Shown piece by piece: positions 28,263-37,986 of a stretch of DNA of 63,958 nucleotides. The first letter of the stretch is position 1, and every line of letters starts with the position of its first letter. The stretch is from JAHCIE01 sp034431435 (GTDB taxonomy: Bacteria; Chloroflexota; Anaerolineae; Epilineales; JAHCIE01): assembly GCA_034431435.1 (NCBI GenBank), contig DAOUDG010000019.1:1-63958 (forward strand). The letters run 5' to 3'. The notes beneath the pieces are model-generated. The model was not told the origin of the DNA. It did no database searches and saw only the letters and a program-made list of their open reading frames with translations. The translations under genes were made by a program, and so were the position numbers.

Positions 28263-31204
28263 GAGCCTACCTCCTCTGTATCTGGCACGTTCGCGGGATG
28301 GAGTGCGGCGGGGGCATCACCCGCCCCGATGAGTTGGAACGGCGCCCAGAAATAGGGATGCACGCCGTGGTCGTCAAGCAGCGTCAGCTGGGCCTCGCGC
28401 AGCGCCTCGCTCTTGGCCCGGCCGTCGCGCAGCGCCTGATAGAAACGCCGCATCAGGTCGGCGGCGGCCCGGTCCTGCACCTGCCACAGACTCTGGACCA
28501 GCGTCACCGCGCCGGCGTGGAGAAAGCCCCGACTCAAGCCCACCAGTTCGTCGCCGCCTGTGACGACGCCCCGCCCCGTGTCGCACGCGCTCAGCGTCAC
28601 CAGCGCGCCTTCCAGGTCCAGGTTGAGCACGTCGGACAGGTTCAGCGGTCCGTCGGCCAGCGCCACGTGGGCGAAGGTCGGGTTGTCCAGGCGCGGTTCG
28701 CCGTGGGCCGCCAGGTGGAGGACGCCATGCTGGCTCTGGCGGGCGAGTAAGGTCGCGCGCGTCGCGCCGTCCTCCACGTAGCTCTCGCCGCCGAGCAGCG
28801 CGACGACGGCTCGCGCCTCCTCCAACACGTAGGGCAACTGCCCGTGCTGACTGTAGGCCAGCACCAGCGCGCTGCTCGGTGGCCGGGCAGCGGCCTGCGC
28901 GCACAGGTGCAGCAGCCGGCTGGATGGGCAGTAGGACACATCCCAGCCCTCGATGAGGTAGCGCGTCCCGTCGTGCAGGGCGTGGAAGGGAACGGTATGG
29001 GTGACGCCATAGGGTACGACGACGACGCGCTCGTAGGCCGCCAGACGGCTGGTCAGCGGGCGTAGGAGCCTGTCGTGCAGGGCTTGCAGGAGGCGGCGGG
29101 CCGTCGCGGCCAGGCTGCCGAGGGGCCGCCGCTGCGCCGCCGCCCAGCTGCTGGTCTCCAGGTTGAGTCGCCAGTTACGCACCAGCGTCTCGATTTCGGC
29201 AGCGCACACCTCCAGCGGCACAACCTCCAGCCCGCCCTCCGTGACAACAAAAACAACGGCGCGCTGGGTGTCGATGTAGTACTCTAGCAGGATGGTTCGC
29301 GCGTCCAGCGTCGGCCGCACTGCCTGCCACGACCCCGGCGCCGCTTCGCCGTCCAGACCCTCGTCCTCCACGGCGAGACGCTCCAGCAGGCGGTTCATGT
29401 CTCGCTCGCGGGCAGCCATCCCCGCCCGCAGCGCGGCCTCGTCCATCGTCGATAGCTCGCCCTCGTCCGTGTCGCTCTCACTGACCAGTGTGCCCAGGCG
29501 GTGGCTGTACAGGCGGCTGTAGAACCAGTTGTACTCCTCCCGCAGGCGAGCGACCTCATCAAGCAGTGTCTGGTTGGCCGGGCGGCGCGCACGCAGGCGC
29601 ACGTCGGCGTGGCTGGCGAGGTAATCGGCCAGCGAGCGGGATTTGGCGCGCTCGAGGCAGGCGAACGCGGCCGCGACGTCGCCCAGCCGTAGATAGCACG
29701 CCAGGGCATCCCGATACACCTGCAACTTGTCATCGAGAAAGTAGGGACTCAGCTCGAAGGGCAGCCGCCCCTGAACGCGCTCGATGCTGCGCATGGCCGA
29801 CTCGTAAGCGGTGACCGCGGCCCCGAAGTCCTGGCGGCTCTCGGCCAGGTTGCCCGACAAGTGCGACACCTCTTGCACCAGCCACGGCACGTCGAGACTC
29901 TCGGCCAGGGCCAGCGCGGCCGGGGCCAGGCGAGCCGCCTCATCTGCCAGGCCGAGGTGGGCCGCCGCGCGGGCCGCGAGAAGCTCAGCCTGGGCGCGAC
30001 GCAGTGGCAGGCCGCGCTCGGTGAACAGGCTTGCCGCCTGCCGCGCCTGGTCCAGGGCAGCCGGCCATTCCTGTTCGTGGCGGTGGAGCTGGCCGCGATA
30101 CAAGGCCACCGTGGCCGACTGGGTCGTCAGACCCGCCGCCGCGAACACCTCGGCGGCGATTTGCAGCTGGGACAGGGCAGCCGGGGCATCGCCCTGGCGA
30201 ATCAGCGCCAGGGCATCGTATACGCGGGCGCGGGCCGCCTCGGTGGGCGAGCCGAAGGCCTCGAACCGACCCGCCAGGTCCTGCGCCAACTCCAGGGCGC
30301 GGTCGTCCAGGTTCAGGTTCAGATAGCACTCGATCAGGCTGAAGGTGGCAAGGGCGGCCTCAAAGGGCTGGTTGCCCGCGTACTGGCCGGCGATGGCGTC
30401 GCCGTACAAGCGCAGCGCGCGGGCATAGTGTCCCTGCCCCGCGTAGACGTCGGCGATATTCTGATCCTGGAGTAGGACCGACAGCATCTGGCCGTGGCGC
30501 GCGAAGGTCGCCCGCGCCGCCTCGTGCAGGCATAGCGCAGTCTGAAAATCGCCGCGTAGCAGCAGCACGGTCGCCTTGTTGGCCTGGGCCTTTGCCGAGC
30601 GAATCTCGGCGGCGTCGGCCAGAGTGGGGTCGCTCGCCTGGGCGCGCTCAAAATAGCCGAGGGCGTCGTCGTACAGCCCTAGCGCCCCATCGTAGTTGCC
30701 AATCTCTTGCGAGACCGTGGCGGCGTTGAGGCATAGCCCGGCGGCGCGCAGCCACTCACCGTGGCGGACGAGGATGGCGCGCGCCGGCTCGACGACGGCC
30801 AGGGCGGCCGCCCCCTCGCCGACGTAGTGGGACGAGAAGAGCCAGCCGATGCGCGTCCTGGCCCAGCCCACCTCATCGCCCAGCGCCTGGAAGGCTCGCC
30901 CCGCGTCGTCCAGATAGGCGCGCGCCGCCTGATGGCGGCCCAGCAAACGTAGCGCATCGCCCTGAGCCATCAAGCCCAGGGCGGCGTGGCGTGGCTGCCC
31001 GGCCAGGGCCGCCGCCATGCTCAGCGTCTCGGCCACCGTGAGGGATACCAGGGGGTCAATGCCCCAATAGCGTTCGGCCTCAGCTTTGAGAAAGCGCAGG
31101 AAGGCCTCGACGTCCAGGCCCGGTAGCTGGGCCGCCAGGTAGCGTCGCCGCTCCGGCTCTTCCCTCAATTCGAGCACATGCCCGAGGACTGCGCCAGACT
31201 CCAT
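28259..31204 (-). CDS. TPR-repeat protein with C-terminal CHAT caspase-like protease domain
   Basis: 981 residues. Roughly residues 60-530 are degenerate tetratricopeptide repeats rich in Ala, Leu and Tyr. A short helical linker follows, then a CHAT domain from about 620. The catalytic dyad is visible as His about 834 in HLAAHGE and Cys about 874 in LSACDTGRG, followed by the GGDELVGLSRGFLHAGA segment. CHAT proteases cleave partner proteins after activation, as in Craspase and gasdermin-linked systems. It is first of a two-gene operon with the subtilase and has the promoter at 31272-31299. No signal peptide is visible. Confidence 0.9.
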   Translation of the reverse strand: MESGAVLGHVLELREEPERRRYLAAQLPGLDVEAFLRFLKAEAERYWGIDPLVSLTVAETLSMAAALAGQPRHAALGLMAQGDALRLLGRHQAARAYLDDAGRAFQALGDEVGWARTRIGWLFSSHYVGEGAAALAVVEPARAILVRHGEWLRAAGLCLNAATVSQEIGNYDGALGLYDDALGYFERAQASDPTLADAAEIRSAKAQANKATVLLLRGDFQTALCLHEAARATFARHGQMLSVLLQDQNIADVYAGQGHYARALRLYGDAIAGQYAGNQPFEAALATFSLIECYLNLNLDDRALELAQDLAGRFEAFGSPTEAARARVYDALALIRQGDAPAALSQLQIAAEVFAAAGLTTQSATVALYRGQLHRHEQEWPAALDQARQAASLFTERGLPLRRAQAELLAARAAAHLGLADEAARLAPAALALAESLDVPWLVQEVSHLSGNLAESRQDFGAAVTAYESAMRSIERVQGRLPFELSPYFLDDKLQVYRDALACYLRLGDVAAAFACLERAKSRSLADYLASHADVRLRARRPANQTLLDEVARLREEYNWFYSRLYSHRLGTLVSESDTDEGELSTMDEAALRAGMAARERDMNRLLERLAVEDEGLDGEAAPGSWQAVRPTLDARTILLEYYIDTQRAVVFVVTEGGLEVVPLEVCAAEIETLVRNWRLNLETSSWAAAQRRPLGSLAATARRLLQALHDRLLRPLTSRLAAYERVVVVPYGVTHTVPFHALHDGTRYLIEGWDVSYCPSSRLLHLCAQAAARPPSSALVLAYSQHGQLPYVLEEARAVVALLGGESYVEDGATRATLLARQSQHGVLHLAAHGEPRLDNPTFAHVALADGPLNLSDVLNLDLEGALVTLSACDTGRGVVTGGDELVGLSRGFLHAGAVTLVQSLWQVQDRAAADLMRRFYQALRDGRAKSEALREAQLTLLDDHGVHPYFWAPFQLIGAGDAPAALHPANVPDTEEVGS

Positions 31205-31223
31205 CCGTGGCTCCTCATCTGCG

Positions 31224-31244
31224 CCTCAGGCGCGCATCCTGAGG
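31224..31244. repeat. Inverted repeat in the CHAT operon leader
   Basis: CCTCAGG (31224-31230) and CCTGAGG (31238-31244) are perfectly complementary around a 7-nt centre. The repeat lies between the predicted transcription start (about 31265) and the ATG at 31204. It could be an operator or a leader hairpin. Confidence 0.45.
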
Positions 31245-31271
31245 TGTGGGGGGAATGAGGGGTGTGAGCGA

Positions 31272-31299
31272 ATTCTAGCCGCTTGCCAGATGTGGTCAA
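31272..31299 (-). promoter_or_regulatory. Promoter of the CHAT-subtilase operon
   Basis: Minus strand TTGACC (31299-31294), 16-nt spacer, TAGAAT (31277-31272). It predicts a leader of about 60 nt. On the plus strand, TTGCGT (31326) and TGTTAT (31349) 17 nt apart could serve the divergent cyclase gene, but this is weak. Confidence 0.65.
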
Positions 31300-31375
31300 G
31301 GTCCGTGCGCGAATTTCCCGCCCCGTTGCGTTCATAGGGGCAGATAGCTGTTATCGGCACGAGTAGCGCGGAGAG

Positions 31376-33334
31376 ATGAGTATGCACACGACGGCAACCC
31401 TGGCCGACGAGACGACGGCGTGGGGCATCTTCCAGTCAGCAGCCAGGACCCTCTCCCTGTGGCAGCGCCCCGCGCGAGAGACAAAGTCCACACCAGCATT
31501 CCCGCGTCGCGTGACCGGCGCCGCCCCCATCGCCCCCCCGTCGGGCCTGATCACTCTCCTTTTCACCGACATCGAAGGCTCCACCGACCTGGTGCGACGG
31601 CTGGGCGATGAGTACGCGCCCCTCCTGCTCGCCCACGAGCGGCTGCTGCGGCGAGCTGCGCGCGCCTGGTGCGGCTACGAGGTTGACTCCCAGGGCGATG
31701 CATTCCTGTTCGCTTTCCAGGATGTCGCCGACGCGGTGTCCGCCGCCCTGCGCATGCAGTGGGATATCGCTAGCACGCTGCCTGAGGTGCGAGTGCGGAT
31801 AGGCGTCCACAGCGGGGAGCCGAGCCTCGTCGATGGCCGCTACATCGGCCTGGACGTGCATCGCGCGGCGCGGGTGGCGGCGGCAGCGCACGGCGGTCAG
31901 ATCATCCTGTCGGATACGGCCTACGATCTCGTCGCCAGCCAGATGCCTGAGGCGGCGACGGCGCGCGACCTGGGTGAGCATCGTCTCAAGGACCTGCACC
32001 GCCCGCGCCGCCTGTATCAACTGTTGGCGCCTGGCCTGCCCGACGCCTTCCCGCCGCTCCGTACCCTGAACGCCCACCGCCACAATCTGCCCACTCCGAC
32101 CACCCCCCTGGTCGGGCGGCAGGTGGAGACTCGCCGCCTGAAGGCGTGGCTGGCCGAGACGGCCACGCGGCTGGTGACGCTGACCGGCCCTGGCGGCGTG
32201 GGCAAGACTCGCCTGGCCTTGCAGGCAGCCGCCGAGAGCGTGGCCGATTATCCCGATGGGGTGTTCTTCGTCCCTCTGGGCGACGTGCGCGAAGCCCACC
32301 GCGTTGGCGCAGCCATCGCCCTGGCCCTCGACCTGACGGTGGCCGGGGGCCAGGCGGCCCTGGACGTCGTCACGGCGCATCTGTGTCAGCGGCGCGCCCT
32401 CCTGGTGCTGGATAATTTCGAGCAGGTCACGGCCGCCGGGCCGGATGTCGCGACCCTCCTGGCAGCCGCGCCTGGCGTCAAGGTTGTGGTGACCAGCCGC
32501 GTGATCCTGCGCGTCTATGGCGAGACTGAGTTCAACGTGCCCCCCTTGAGCGCGCCAGCCGAGGGCGACAGCCTGACCCGCGAGTCCCTCGCCCGCTATC
32601 CGGCGGTCGAACTGTTCGTGCAGCGAGCGCAGGCGGTGCGGCCCGACTTCGAGCTGACCTCCGACAATGCCCTGGCCGTGGCGGCGATCTGCGACATGCT
32701 AGACGGCCTGCCCCTGGCGATTGAGCTGGCCGCCGCGCGTAGTCGGCTGTTGTCGCCCCAGGCCATCCTGGCCCAACTTCAGGTTGGTCGCTTGCAGACC
32801 CTGTGTCGCGGGATGCTCGATCTGCCGGCGCGGCAGCAAACCCTGCGCGCCAGCATTGACTGGAGTCACGACTTGCTAGGGGAAACGGGGCGAGCCGTGT
32901 TCCGCCGTCTGGCGGTCTTCAGTGGCGGCTTCAGCCTGGACGCCGCTGTGGCCGCATGCGCCGACGGTCCACTGGCAGGGCCTGGCGGCCTGACGCCCGC
33001 CGACGTTGTCGACGCCGTTGAAGCCCTGCTCGATGCGAGCCTGCTACGTCCCCACGGCGACCCCCAGGGCGAGGCGTGCTTCGCCATGCTCGAGACGGTG
33101 CGCGAATACGCCCTGGAGCGTCTCGTCGACGCCGGCGAGCGCGCCCTGGCCGAGGCTCGCCACGCCACCCTCGGTGCGCCCGCGCGCCGACCACGACAGG
33201 CGTCGGCCGCGCGCGTCGCCCCGACGCCGGGCGGCCGACCCCCGCTCAACTTCGTGGCCTGGGTGAGCAAGCTGCCGCGCAGCGGGGCGACCACCGCGAC
33301 AGGAGTGCGCAGGCTGGTGGCGCGGGGCGTATGA
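31376..33334 (+). CDS. Class III nucleotidyl cyclase-STAND ATPase, TPR sensor missing
   Basis: 652 residues. The N-terminal class III cyclase domain (about 60-225) has LLFTDIEGSTDLV and VDSQGDAFLFAF, supplying two metal-binding Asp, plus VRIGVHSGEP and a GLDVHRAARVAAAAHGG segment. A STAND NTPase follows, with P-loop GPGGVGKTRLAL, Walker B ALLVLDNFEQV and the LPLAIELAAAR motif, then a winged-helix region ending near ETVREYALERL. Homologues continue with several hundred TPR residues, but here about 55 Pro/Arg-rich residues end the protein. Start may be ATG 31376 or ATG 31382. It is probably a truncated or decaying regulator. Confidence 0.82.
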   Translation: MSMHTTATLADETTAWGIFQSAARTLSLWQRPARETKSTPAFPRRVTGAAPIAPPSGLITLLFTDIEGSTDLVRRLGDEYAPLLLAHERLLRRAARAWCGYEVDSQGDAFLFAFQDVADAVSAALRMQWDIASTLPEVRVRIGVHSGEPSLVDGRYIGLDVHRAARVAAAAHGGQIILSDTAYDLVASQMPEAATARDLGEHRLKDLHRPRRLYQLLAPGLPDAFPPLRTLNAHRHNLPTPTTPLVGRQVETRRLKAWLAETATRLVTLTGPGGVGKTRLALQAAAESVADYPDGVFFVPLGDVREAHRVGAAIALALDLTVAGGQAALDVVTAHLCQRRALLVLDNFEQVTAAGPDVATLLAAAPGVKVVVTSRVILRVYGETEFNVPPLSAPAEGDSLTRESLARYPAVELFVQRAQAVRPDFELTSDNALAVAAICDMLDGLPLAIELAAARSRLLSPQAILAQLQVGRLQTLCRGMLDLPARQQTLRASIDWSHDLLGETGRAVFRRLAVFSGGFSLDAAVAACADGPLAGPGGLTPADVVDAVEALLDASLLRPHGDPQGEACFAMLETVREYALERLVDAGERALAEARHATLGAPARRPRQASAARVAPTPGGRPPLNFVAWVSKLPRSGATTATGVRRLVARGV

Positions 33335-33424
33335 CCGCGTGACTGGCCGCGCCGAGCGGCGCGCGGGCGCCCCCGACGCCGCCGAGCCTTGCACCTCACA
33401 GGCCGTCTACATCCCTGACACGTT

Positions 33425-34636
33425 TCAGTCGTCACCTGTCATATCGACTACCAGCGCCGTCCAGGATTGGGGATGCGCGCCGAGGCCCGCGCCGGTCAGC
33501 GGGTTGTAGTATTCCCAGAAGCCTGCTGCCGCCACCAGCGCGAAGGAGCGGGCCGCGAGCTGGTCCGCCACATCGCGGTAGCCGTAGCGCCGCAGGCCGT
33601 GGTACAGCAGCCAGTTGAGGTGCATCCAGCACGGGCCGCGCCAGTAGCGGTCCGGGGCGAACAGCGGCTCGCTGAGGGCGACGGTGGGGACCGGGTAGGG
33701 GGGCCAGAACTCGGCGGGGTCGGTCAGGCGGGCGACGAGGCGCGCAGCCTGCGCCGCCGTCGGGATGCCGGCGAACAGGGGCACGAAGGTGGTGGCGGCC
33801 GTCTTCGCCAGGGGTGTCTCGTCCGGTCCCGCCAGGTCGCGGTAGATGCCCGCCGCCTCGTCCCAGCAGCGGGCCTGGATGGCGGCGGCTGTCAGGTCGG
33901 CTTGCCGACGGTAGCGCGCGGCGTCCTCGGTGCGGCCGAGGGCGGCGGCCAGCCGCGCCGTGCAGGCCAGGCTGTTGTGATAGAGGGCGTTCAGGTCACA
34001 CGACTCAACGTTGAACAGGCCCGCCGCCTGCACGGCCTGGATGTCGTAGTCCAGCGCAGCCAGCCTGGCGACGAGGGCCATACGCGCCTGGCGGCTCTCG
34101 ACGTCGCTGGGCGCGCTCAGGCCCATCGGCCCATCCCAGGCGGGCGCGGCGTCCCAGCCCGTCTCCCAGGGGTGGATGAGGCTGACCAGGGCGTCGCCGT
34201 CGGGGTCGCGGCGGCGTTGCCACCAGGCATGGTAGGCTTGCAGGGCGGGGTAGACGCGGGCCACGAAGGCCAGGTCGCCGGTCACAGCGTAGACGCGCTC
34301 GACGGCGTGGGCGATGACCGGCGGCTGGGTGATGGTGCTGCGGTCCTCGTGGCCCCACAAGGGCATGCCCAGGCCATCCCAGTAGGTCATGTGGGGGACC
34401 ATGCCCGCGTCGGGGCCGCTGGTAAGCTGGTGGGCGAGTAGCGCCTCGATTTCATCCTGCGCCAGGGCCGGATCGAAGTGGGTGTTGACGATGGCGTGGA
34501 AGCACGAGTCCCACAGCCATTGCTGCTCGTAGGTCATGGGAGCGGGGCGGATGTAGCGATGGCCGTCGGCGGTGACGACCAGGTTCTGGCGCAGGACGGC
34601 GCGCGCCTGCTCGACGAGGGTAGGTGGGGCGGTCAT
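33425..34636 (-). CDS. (Alpha/alpha)6-barrel glycosidase, GH63/mannosylglycerate-hydrolase-like
   Basis: 403 residues. Signatures of the GH63-like branch, which also resemble trehalase and amylo-alpha-1,6-glucosidase folds, are present. These are QQWLWDSCFHAIV (39-51), ITQPPVIAHAVERV, HPWETGWDAAPAWD (about 155-168) carrying the likely general acid, and the C-terminal GFWEYYNPLTGAGLG with the likely general base Glu. No signal peptide is seen, so the substrate is imported, probably by the adjacent ABC transporter. ATG 34636 overlaps the preceding paralogue's stop (TGATG), so translation is coupled. Substrate is uncertain: glucosyl- or mannosylglycerate or short oligosaccharides are candidates. 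Confidence 0.8.
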   Translation of the reverse strand: MTAPPTLVEQARAVLRQNLVVTADGHRYIRPAPMTYEQQWLWDSCFHAIVNTHFDPALAQDEIEALLAHQLTSGPDAGMVPHMTYWDGLGMPLWGHEDRSTITQPPVIAHAVERVYAVTGDLAFVARVYPALQAYHAWWQRRRDPDGDALVSLIHPWETGWDAAPAWDGPMGLSAPSDVESRQARMALVARLAALDYDIQAVQAAGLFNVESCDLNALYHNSLACTARLAAALGRTEDAARYRRQADLTAAAIQARCWDEAAGIYRDLAGPDETPLAKTAATTFVPLFAGIPTAAQAARLVARLTDPAEFWPPYPVPTVALSEPLFAPDRYWRGPCWMHLNWLLYHGLRRYGYRDVADQLAARSFALVAAAGFWEYYNPLTGAGLGAHPQSWTALVVDMTGDD

Positions 34637-36063
34637 CAGGGAATATCCTCCGCCAGCAGGTCCAGGTAGACGGCCGCCGTCCAGGTCATGAGCCGCGCCC
34701 CCAGGGGCGCGCCGCTGAAGGGATGATAGTACTCCCAGAACAGGGGGCCGGGGGAGTTCGGGTCGAAGGGGGCGGGTTCATCGGCAATGAGCGTCCAGCC
34801 GACGGCGGCTACCGCGCTGTCCCATAGCCAGGCATGTTGATATTGCTGGCGGGAGGGCGTCGTGGTGCGGCCGCCGACGCTGTTGTAGGCCATGACCTGG
34901 GCGGCGCGCGTCCGCCAGCGGGCGGGGTCGGCCTCGCCCTCGGCGAGCATGGTCAGGCTGCGCTCGCGGAGATGCGCCGCCACATCGGGGGCGTGGTCAC
35001 GCAGGGCGCGACGCAGCAGCCAGTTGGGGACCGGCCAGCTAGGACCGGTCCAGTAGCGCAAGGGGTCGAAGTCAGGGTCGGTGGCGGCGGTGGAGGGCAC
35101 CGGAAAGGGCGTCCAGAAGGCGGCCGGGTCTTGCAGGTGGGTCAGCAGCCGCGCCGATTGCTCGCCATCGGCGATGCCCGCCAACAGCGGCATGAAGGAC
35201 GACACCGTCGCCGTCGGTAGCAGCGCGCCTCGCCGCGCGTCGCGGGCGTAGAAGAAGCCGTCGGCGGGCGACCACAGATGTTGCCGGATGGCGGCAGCCA
35301 CCCGCTCCGCCGCGGCGACACTCGTCTCGGCCTGGCGGCGCAGGTCGTCGGCCTGCCGCGCCTGGACGCCGGCCACGTCGGCCAGGGCCTGTCCCAGCCG
35401 CGCCGTCGCCAGCAGGGAGTCGACCAGCAGGCTGTTGAACAGCACGTCCTGGAGCAGGAAGGGCGTCGCGGCGGCAATGCGGGCCTGGTCGTAGTCGCAT
35501 TGCTTGAAGAGGGCGACGAGGCCGAAGTAGGCGGTGTAGTCGCGAGCCGTCGGGCGATGCTCGGCGGCTACGTGGACCATGTCGGCGCGGCCAAAGGTGT
35601 CGATGGCGAGGTCGTGCTTGGCCAGATAGGCGCGGGTGGCCTGGAGTAGCGGCTCGAAGGCGGGCGAGTTGTCGGTTCCCGTCTCCCAGGGATGCAGACA
35701 CACCGCCAGGCCCTCGCCAGTCGGGTCGCGCTCGGTGAGCAGGAAGCGGTGGAAACGCTCCAGACCCTCGACAATGGTGAGCCAGTCACTCAGGTGGGCG
35801 GCGGGGTCGGGCAGGCGACGGAAGACGGTCTCGGCGCATGCGCCCATGATGGGTGGCTGGGTGATGCCGGAGGTAGCCATCGTCGTCAGGCCGCTGGCCT
35901 GGGGCGAGATTACCCAGTCGGCGGGGTCGGGGCGGTAGCCGCTCTGGTCGGGGACGAAGCGAATGTGGGGTAGCAGGCCGTTGCTCCACTGGCCGTCGAA
36001 GATGGCGAGCAACTCATTGAGGGCGTGGCGTTGGCCGTAGGTGAGAGTGGTGACGGTGGACAT
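34636..36063 (-). CDS. Second GH63-like glycosidase, rearranged paralogue
   Basis: 475 residues, a paralogue of the next gene. It starts directly at the helix equivalent to residue about 57 of the neighbour (HALNELLAIFDGQWSNGLLPHI) and keeps ITQPPIMGACAETV and HPWETGTDNSPAFE. The WLWDS motif that normally opens the barrel is absent from the N terminus. It appears instead at 412-416 (YQHAWLWDSAVAAVG), in an insert before LFWEYYHPFSGAPLG. This suggests a circularly permuted barrel. It lies 6 bp after the ABC ATPase gene. It is probably an intracellular glycosidase with unknown substrate. Confidence 0.75.
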   Translation of the reverse strand: MSTVTTLTYGQRHALNELLAIFDGQWSNGLLPHIRFVPDQSGYRPDPADWVISPQASGLTTMATSGITQPPIMGACAETVFRRLPDPAAHLSDWLTIVEGLERFHRFLLTERDPTGEGLAVCLHPWETGTDNSPAFEPLLQATRAYLAKHDLAIDTFGRADMVHVAAEHRPTARDYTAYFGLVALFKQCDYDQARIAAATPFLLQDVLFNSLLVDSLLATARLGQALADVAGVQARQADDLRRQAETSVAAAERVAAAIRQHLWSPADGFFYARDARRGALLPTATVSSFMPLLAGIADGEQSARLLTHLQDPAAFWTPFPVPSTAATDPDFDPLRYWTGPSWPVPNWLLRRALRDHAPDVAAHLRERSLTMLAEGEADPARWRTRAAQVMAYNSVGGRTTTPSRQQYQHAWLWDSAVAAVGWTLIADEPAPFDPNSPGPLFWEYYHPFSGAPLGARLMTWTAAVYLDLLAEDIP

Positions 36064-36069
36064 GGTTGG

Positions 36070-37152
<1,083 letters not shown>

Positions 37153-37164
37153 AGGCTTCCCCTG

Positions 37165-37986
37165 CTATTTCACGATCTGCCCCCACATGCCGAGCAGATA
37201 CTTGCGAATCATGAAGATGAAGATGATAGCGGGCAGAACGAGGAAGAAGCCGCCCGCGAAACGGAAGGGCAACGGCGCGGTGTTCAACTGGCTCAGCAAC
37301 AAGGCGGGCAGGGTGCGGTTGCGCAGCGTCAGGATGGTGGCGGCGAAGACTTCGTTCCACGACAGGACGAAGGTGAACAGGGCGGCGGCGGCCAGGCCGG
37401 GCAGAGCCAGGGGCAGCGACACGCGCAAGAAGGCCTGCAAGGGCGAGCAGCCCAACGTCTGCGCCGCCTCCTCCAGGTCGCGGGGCACGCCGGCGAAGAT
37501 GCTGCTCGTTACCAGGATGGTGATAGGCAGGGCCAGCGCCGTGTGGGCCAGCATCACGCCGAACAGGGTGTCGTACAGTCCCCAATTGATGAAGGTCACC
37601 GCCAAGGGGATGGACAGAATAACGATGGGGAAGGCGCGCGTGGTCAGGATCGTCATCTTGAAGGTGTCGCGGCCGGGGAAGAGGAAGCGCGCCAGAGCGT
37701 AGCCGGCTGGCGCCCCGATGAGCAGCGCCAGTATGAGCGTGCCGATGCCGACCACGATGCTGTTCCACAGCGACTGGAGCACGCTGCGCGAGTTCAGGAA
37801 GAACTGCATCGTCTCCGTCGAGAGCTGAGTGGGCAGCAAGCTCTTGGGGTAACTGTAGATGACGTCCGGTGGGCTGAAGGCCGCCAGCGTGATGAGGTAA
37901 AGGGGAATCAGGATGAACAGCGTGAGCGTTGCAGCCAGCGCGTATAGCCCGAGGCGGTTCGTTCGTCGGTTGGTCATGGCGCTCAT
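37165..37986 (-). CDS. Sugar ABC transporter permease (MalG-like)
   Basis: 273 residues with six membrane helices and the family's EAA-type cytoplasmic loop: EEAAQTLGCSPLQAFLRVSLPLALPG (about 179-204, quoted in part here). The first helix follows an Arg-rich start MTNRRTNR. ATG 37986 overlaps the stop of the MalF-like gene by 4 bp (ATGA). It pairs with that permease to form the membrane channel of a carbohydrate uptake CUT1 importer. Confidence 0.93.
   Translation of the reverse strand: MSAMTNRRTNRLGLYALAATLTLFILIPLYLITLAAFSPPDVIYSYPKSLLPTQLSTETMQFFLNSRSVLQSLWNSIVVGIGTLILALLIGAPAGYALARFLFPGRDTFKMTILTTRAFPIVILSIPLAVTFINWGLYDTLFGVMLAHTALALPITILVTSSIFAGVPRDLEEAAQTLGCSPLQAFLRVSLPLALPGLAAAALFTFVLSWNEVFAATILTLRNRTLPALLLSQLNTAPLPFRFAGGFFLVLPAIIFIFMIRKYLLGMWGQIVK

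Noticed and set aside
33160..33424. A frameshifted TPR remainder after the cyclase-STAND gene
   Set aside because: I read the other plus frames to 33424 and found only Arg/Pro-rich sequence with no TPR-like helix pairs.
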